Made by a program: the position numbers and the translations under genes. Shown in pieces: positions 21,435-24,925 of a stretch of DNA of 24,925 nucleotides. Origin of the DNA: an uncultured Eubacteriales bacterium (lineage in GTDB: Bacteria; Bacillota; Clostridia; Oscillospirales; Oscillospiraceae); assembly GCA_900546485.1 (NCBI GenBank), contig URDK01000030.1, positions 1 through 24,925 on the forward strand, read 5' to 3'. The notes beneath the pieces are model-generated. The model ran no database searches and had not been told where the DNA came from. It was given only the letters and a program-made list of their open reading frames with translations. How positions within the stretch are numbered: position 1 is the first letter of the stretch; each line of letters starts with the position of its first letter.

Positions 21435-22238
21435 ATGCCCGAGCTCACCCGCCTTGATGATATACGCCGCCGCCGGCCGCTGCTGCACTGCATATCCAAC
21501 ATAGTCACCGCCAACGACTGCGCCAACATAGCCCTCGCTCTGGGCGCCAGCCCGATGATGGCCGAAGCGCCGGAGGAGATGGCGGACATAGCCCGCATAG
21601 CGGACGCGGAGGTGCTGAACACCGGCACGCCCTCCCGCGCGAAGTTCGACGCCTGCCTCATAGCCGGGCGCGAAGGCTCGCGGCAGGGCAAGCCCGTGGT
21701 GCTTGACCCCGTCGGCGTCGGCGCCAGCCCCTGGAGGCTGGCCGAGGCGGGCAGGCTGCTGGAGGCCTTCCGCCCCTGCATCCTGCGCGTGAATCTCTCC
21801 GAAGCGCGCGCCCTGCTCGGCCTCGCCGGGCGAGAAAAGGGCGTGGACAGCGCCGGGAACGCAGACCGTCAGACCCGCGCCGCCGTCGCCGCGGAACTTG
21901 CTTCGACATACAGCTGTGTCGTGCTGCTCTCCGGCGAGGAGGACATAGTCGCAGACTCGAACCGCGCCGCTGCCATAATCGGCGGCAGTCCGCTCACCCC
22001 GCTCGTCACAGGCACGGGCTGCATGCTATCCGTCCTCTGCGGTGCCTTCGCCGCCGTGGAGCCGAACGCCTTTGATGCCGCGCTCATGGCCTCCGTCTTC
22101 TGGAAGGCCTGCTCAGAACGCGCCGAGCATGTTTCGGGCGGCGCAGGCCCCGGCGCGCTGCGCGCCGCACTCATGGATTCCGCCCACGTTCTGGTCCCCG
22201 ACTCGCCCTGCTTTGAGGGACGGATCCAGGCCATCTGA
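21435..22238 (+). CDS. thiM: ThiM, hydroxyethylthiazole kinase
   Basis: This 267-aa ribokinase-like enzyme phosphorylates hydroxyethylthiazole, giving the thiazole half for ThiE. Its landmarks are PLLHCISNIVTANDCAN (15-31), SPMMAEAPEEM (39-49), VLDPVGVGASPWR (about 88-100), NLSEARALLG (about 119-128) and PLVTGTGCMLS (about 187-197), with the catalytic Cys in TGTGC. Its ATG follows the thiW stop with no gap, and GGAG lies 9 bases upstream. The 22254-22285 terminator closes the operon. Confidence 0.95.
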   Translation: MPELTRLDDIRRRRPLLHCISNIVTANDCANIALALGASPMMAEAPEEMADIARIADAEVLNTGTPSRAKFDACLIAGREGSRQGKPVVLDPVGVGASPWRLAEAGRLLEAFRPCILRVNLSEARALLGLAGREKGVDSAGNADRQTRAAVAAELASTYSCVVLLSGEEDIVADSNRAAAIIGGSPLTPLVTGTGCMLSVLCGAFAAVEPNAFDAALMASVFWKACSERAEHVSGGAGPGALRAALMDSAHVLVPDSPCFEGRIQAI

Positions 22239-22253
22239 ATACGCAATTTCAGC

Positions 22254-22289
22254 AACTCCCGGACGTTGAAAAACGCCCGGGAGTTCTTT
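22254..22289 (+). terminator. Intrinsic terminator of the thiW-thiM operon
   Basis: AACTCCCGG and CCGGGAGTT (22254-22262, 22277-22285) form the outer stem; CGTT-GAAA-AACG continues it with a GNRA tetraloop after one mismatch. The T run behind it is short (CTTT), so termination may be incomplete and some transcripts may reach the phosphoketolase gene. Confidence 0.65.
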
Positions 22290-22354
22290 GTGTCCGCTCT
22301 TTTTGCACTCTAGCGCAATTTTACAGAAAGTTTGCTTTATTTTTCACATACTTG

Positions 22355-22363
22355 TGCTATACT
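22355..22363 (+). promoter_or_regulatory. Extended -10 promoter of the phosphoketolase gene
   Basis: TGCTATACT gives an extended -10 (TG, one base, TATACT). The -35 region is weak (TTTATT at 22336-22341). The start near 22370 leaves a leader of about 50 bases to the AAAGGAGG ribosome site and ATG at 22423. Confidence 0.5.
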
Positions 22364-22422
22364 ACGAGCGACCCATATGAGGAATAATAACAAGGTCTGA
22401 TGAAATCAAAGGAGGCATTTCA

Positions 22423-24795
22423 ATGTCGGAGATTTTCAGGAAGCCCGCAACCGAAGAAGAGCTTGCCGCCATGGACAGATACTGGCGCGCCGCCAACTAT
22501 CTCTCCGCCTGCCAGCTCTATCTGCTGGACAATCCCCTGCTCGAGAAGCCGCTCAGCGAGGACGACATCAAAAAGAAGATAGTCGGACACTGGGGCACGG
22601 TCCCCGGTCAGAACTTCATATACACCCACCTCAACCGCGTAATCAAGGAATTCGACCTCGACATGATATACATCTCCGGTCCCGGCCACGGCGGCAACGC
22701 CATGGTGGCCCAGGACTGGCTGGACGGCAGCTATCAGGAGGTCTATCCCAACATAACCCGTGACCGCGAGGGCATGCAGCGCCTCTTCAAGCAGTTCTCC
22801 TTCCCCGGCGGCATCCCGAGCCACGTCGCGCCCGAGACCCCGGGCTCCATCAACGAGGGCGGCGAGCTGGGCTGCAGCCTCGCGCACGCCTTCGGCGCCG
22901 TGACCGACAACCCGGGCCTCATCGCGGCCTGCGTGGTGGGCGACGGCGAGGCTGAGACCGGTCCTCTCGCCACCAGCTGGCAGCTCAACAAGTTCGTGAA
23001 CCCCAAGACCGACGGCGCGGTGCTGCCCATACTGCACCTCAACGGCTACAAGATAGCCAACCCGACCGTTCTGGCCCGCATCAGCCATGAGGAGCTCGAG
23101 AGCTTCTTCCGCGGCTGCGGCTGGGAGCCGCACTTCGTCGAGGGCAGCGACCCCGCCGAGATGCACCGCAAGATGGCCGACGCCATGGACGAGTGCGTTG
23201 AAAAGATACTCACCTTCCAGGCCCGCGCCCGCGAGACCGGCGACCTGAGCCGTCCCACCTGGCCTATGATCGTCCTGCGCGCCCCCAAGGGCTGGACCGG
23301 CCCGGACTACGTCGACGGCGCGAAGGTCGAAGACTATTGGCGCGCCCATCAGGTGCCCATCCAGCCCGACACGCCGGAGCATATCCGCCAGATCGAGGAC
23401 TGGCTGCGCAGCTACAAACCCGAGGAGCTCTTCGACAAGGACGGCCACCCGATGCCGGACATCCTCGCGCTCGCTCCGGAGGGCAAGCGCCGCATGGGCG
23501 CGAACCCGCACGCCAACGGCGGCCAGCTCCTGCGCGACCTGCGCATGCCGGACTTCCGCGACTACGAGGTCAAGGTGCCCTTCCCCGGCGCGGTCGAGGC
23601 TCAGGACATGACCGCAATGGGCTATTTCGTCCGCGACATCTACCGTCTGAACTCCACTGAGCGCAACTTCCGCGTGTTTGGGCCCGACGAGACGGCCTCG
23701 AACCGCCTCTCCCCCGTCTTTGAGATAACCGACCGCGCCTGGAACGGCGAGACGCGCGACATCGACGACCACCTCGCCCCCGACGGCCGCGTCATGGACT
23801 CCATGCTCTCCGAGCACGTCTGCCAGGGCATGCTCGAGGGCTATCTGCTCACGGGCCGCCACGGCTTCTTCAACAGCTACGAGGCCTTCATCCGCATAGT
23901 CGACTCCATGTTCAGCCAGCACGCCAAGTGGCTCAAAGTCTGCAACCAGCTGCCCTGGCGCGCCGACATCGCGAGCCTCAACTACGTCCTCGCCTCCAAC
24001 GTCTGGCAGCAGGACCACAACGGCTTCACGCATCAGGACCCCGGTTTCCTCGACCACGTCGCAAACAAGAAGGCCGACGTCGTGCGCCTCTACCTGCCCC
24101 CCGATGCAAACTGCCTGCTCAGCTGCTTCGACCACTGCATCCGCAGCCGCAACTACGTGAACGTCATCGTCGCAAGCAAGCACCCGCGTCCCCAGTGGCT
24201 CACCATGGAGCAGGCCGTCAAGCACTGCACCCAGGGCATAGGCATCTGGCAGTGGGCCTCCACCGACGAGGGTCAGGAGCCCGATATCGTCATGGCCTGC
24301 TGCGGCGACACGCCGACGCTTGAGACCCTCGCGGCCGTCACCATACTGCGCGACGCCTTCCCCGAGCTCAAGATCCGCGTGGTCAACGTGGTCGACCTCA
24401 TGCGCCTGCAGAGCGAGGAGCAGCACCCCCACGGTCTGAGCCAGCAGGAGTACAACGCGCTTTTCACCACCGACAAGCCCATCGTGTTCGCCTTCCACGG
24501 CTACCCGAGCCTCATCCACGAGCTGACCTACAAGCGCGTGAACAAGAACATCCACGTGCGCGGCTATATCGAGGAGGGCACCATCACAACGCCCTTCGAC
24601 ATGCGCGTGCTGAACCGGCTCGACCGCTTCAATCTCGTGCAGACCGCCGTCTACAATCTGCCCCAGCTCGGCAACCGCGGCGCCTACCTCATCCAGCAGA
24701 TGAAGGATAAGCTCGTCGAGCACAAGCAGTTCATTGCCAAGTACGGCGTGGACCTCCCCGAGGTCGCGAACTGGAAGTGGACCTCCGCAAAATAA
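22423..24795 (+). CDS. xfp: Phosphoketolase (xylulose-5-phosphate/fructose-6-phosphate)
   Basis: This 790-aa TPP enzyme has the standard length of the phosphoketolase family. It splits xylulose 5-phosphate (often also fructose 6-phosphate) with phosphate into acetyl phosphate and a shorter sugar phosphate. The N-terminal TPP domain shows ISGPGHGGNAMVAQDWLDGS (84-103), SHVAPETPGSINEGGELG (133-150), the Mg/TPP motif VVGDGEAETGP (171-181) and HLNGYKIANPT (205-215). The middle domain contains TSWQLN upstream and the VWQQDHNGFTHQDPGFLDH block; the C-terminal part ends with the VRGYIEEGTITTPFDMRVLN block. GGAGG lies 7-8 bases before the ATG. It is monocistronic, directly beside the TPP salvage genes. 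Confidence 0.97.
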   Translation: MSEIFRKPATEEELAAMDRYWRAANYLSACQLYLLDNPLLEKPLSEDDIKKKIVGHWGTVPGQNFIYTHLNRVIKEFDLDMIYISGPGHGGNAMVAQDWLDGSYQEVYPNITRDREGMQRLFKQFSFPGGIPSHVAPETPGSINEGGELGCSLAHAFGAVTDNPGLIAACVVGDGEAETGPLATSWQLNKFVNPKTDGAVLPILHLNGYKIANPTVLARISHEELESFFRGCGWEPHFVEGSDPAEMHRKMADAMDECVEKILTFQARARETGDLSRPTWPMIVLRAPKGWTGPDYVDGAKVEDYWRAHQVPIQPDTPEHIRQIEDWLRSYKPEELFDKDGHPMPDILALAPEGKRRMGANPHANGGQLLRDLRMPDFRDYEVKVPFPGAVEAQDMTAMGYFVRDIYRLNSTERNFRVFGPDETASNRLSPVFEITDRAWNGETRDIDDHLAPDGRVMDSMLSEHVCQGMLEGYLLTGRHGFFNSYEAFIRIVDSMFSQHAKWLKVCNQLPWRADIASLNYVLASNVWQQDHNGFTHQDPGFLDHVANKKADVVRLYLPPDANCLLSCFDHCIRSRNYVNVIVASKHPRPQWLTMEQAVKHCTQGIGIWQWASTDEGQEPDIVMACCGDTPTLETLAAVTILRDAFPELKIRVVNVVDLMRLQSEEQHPHGLSQQEYNALFTTDKPIVFAFHGYPSLIHELTYKRVNKNIHVRGYIEEGTITTPFDMRVLNRLDRFNLVQTAVYNLPQLGNRGAYLIQQMKDKLVEHKQFIAKYGVDLPEVANWKWTSAK

Positions 24796-24809
24796 AAACA
24801 CAGCAAAAC

Positions 24810-24840
24810 GCCCGTCCCCCACAAGGGGACGGGCATTTTT
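24810..24840. terminator. Intrinsic terminator of the phosphoketolase gene
   Basis: A 10-bp stem, GCCCGTCCCC with GGGGACGGGC (24810-24819 and 24825-24834), has a 5-base loop and is followed by ATTTTTT. TTTT on the other strand lets it also serve the convergent gene beyond. Confidence 0.88.
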
Positions 24841-24852
24841 TGTTTGCTTTGG

Positions 24853-24925
24853 TTATTTGCTCTGCACCTCTCCCGCGCCGGAGAGGGAGGCGCTGAACTT
24901 CCAGCCCTCGGGCACGTTCGGGCGC
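24853..24925 (-). CDS. C-terminal fragment of an unidentified convergent gene
   Basis: On the minus strand an open frame entering from the window edge ends in VPEGWKFSASLSGAGEVQSK and the stop TAA at 24855-24853. Its composition looks coding, and its position opposite the shared terminator fits a convergent gene end. It is too short to name; it could also be chance. Confidence 0.45.
   Translation of the reverse strand, partial: RPNVPEGWKFSASLSGAGEVQSK

Noticed and set aside
20439..21488. 349-aa minus-strand open frame across the thiW gene and its leader
   Set aside because: It runs through a riboswitch and its terminator and is antisense to a well-supported transporter gene.
22420..24822. 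800-aa open frame antisense to the phosphoketolase gene
   Set aside because: It mirrors the real gene codon by codon, is rich in Val/Ala/Gly/His as antisense frames of GC-rich genes are, and has no ribosome site; the plus-strand protein has all family motifs.
1..24925. Mobile elements, CRISPR arrays, attachment sites, replication origin
   Set aside because: I saw no transposase or integrase frame, no regularly spaced repeats, no direct repeat of a tRNA 3' end beside the tRNA-Leu genes, and no DnaA-box cluster.

Overview
The window looks like chromosome of an anaerobic, fairly GC-rich member of the Clostridia, probably an Oscillospirales-type gut bacterium. That is inferred from several things: oxygen-sensitive [4Fe-4S] radical-type dehydratase/reductase proteins with their ATP-driven activator, a CarD-family regulator, a flavodoxin-ferredoxin (EFR1-like) protein, a phosphoketolase, TPP riboswitches, and strong Shine-Dalgarno sites with sigma-A promoters. 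No mobile element, CRISPR array or rRNA was seen.

Region 1 (1-11000) is the most unusual part. It holds five proteins of the 2-hydroxyacyl-CoA dehydratase / benzoyl-CoA reductase superfamily. Two are beta-like (384 and 383 aa) and three alpha-like (474, 473 and 440 aa). One beta/alpha pair (1718-4296, +) stands divergent from an MFS transporter and the start of an FAD oxidoreductase. The second pair is in a minus-strand cluster in the order alpha, TetR regulator, beta, an 88-aa unknown protein, a zinc-ribbon/rubredoxin-like mini-protein, and the ATP-dependent activator (10937 down to 6327). A third minus-strand unit (6251 down to 4361) encodes a DUF5714-like Cys-rich protein and a divergent, unpartnered alpha-like protein. 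A single activator probably serves all of them. No CoA-transferase, CoA-ligase, acyl-CoA dehydrogenase or Etf gene lies beside them. The Cys ligand pattern differs from what I recall of classical HgdAB/HadBC, so the substrate is open and may be undescribed.

Region 2 (11000-17600) is mostly housekeeping. It has two divergent tRNA-Leu genes (CAG and UAA), a CyuA-type cysteine desulfidase with a structured leader, a cytidylate-kinase-like protein, an 80-aa conserved-looking small protein whose promoter is bracketed by an 11-bp inverted repeat, an EFR1-like protein overlapping an LTA-synthase-family sulfatase-fold membrane protein, and a CarD-family protein.

Region 3 (17575-22290) is a compact thiamin salvage locus. 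Two divergent operons, thiE-thiD-cytX (-) and thiW-thiM (+), each start with their own TPP riboswitch and intrinsic terminator, fired from back-to-back promoters. CytX would bring in HMP and ThiW the thiazole alcohol; ThiD and ThiM phosphorylate them and ThiE joins them to thiamin phosphate. No de novo gene (thiC, thiG, thiH) is present here.

Region 4 (22300-24925) is a phosphoketolase gene (a TPP enzyme, next to the TPP supply genes), a terminator, and the tail of a convergent gene cut by the window end.
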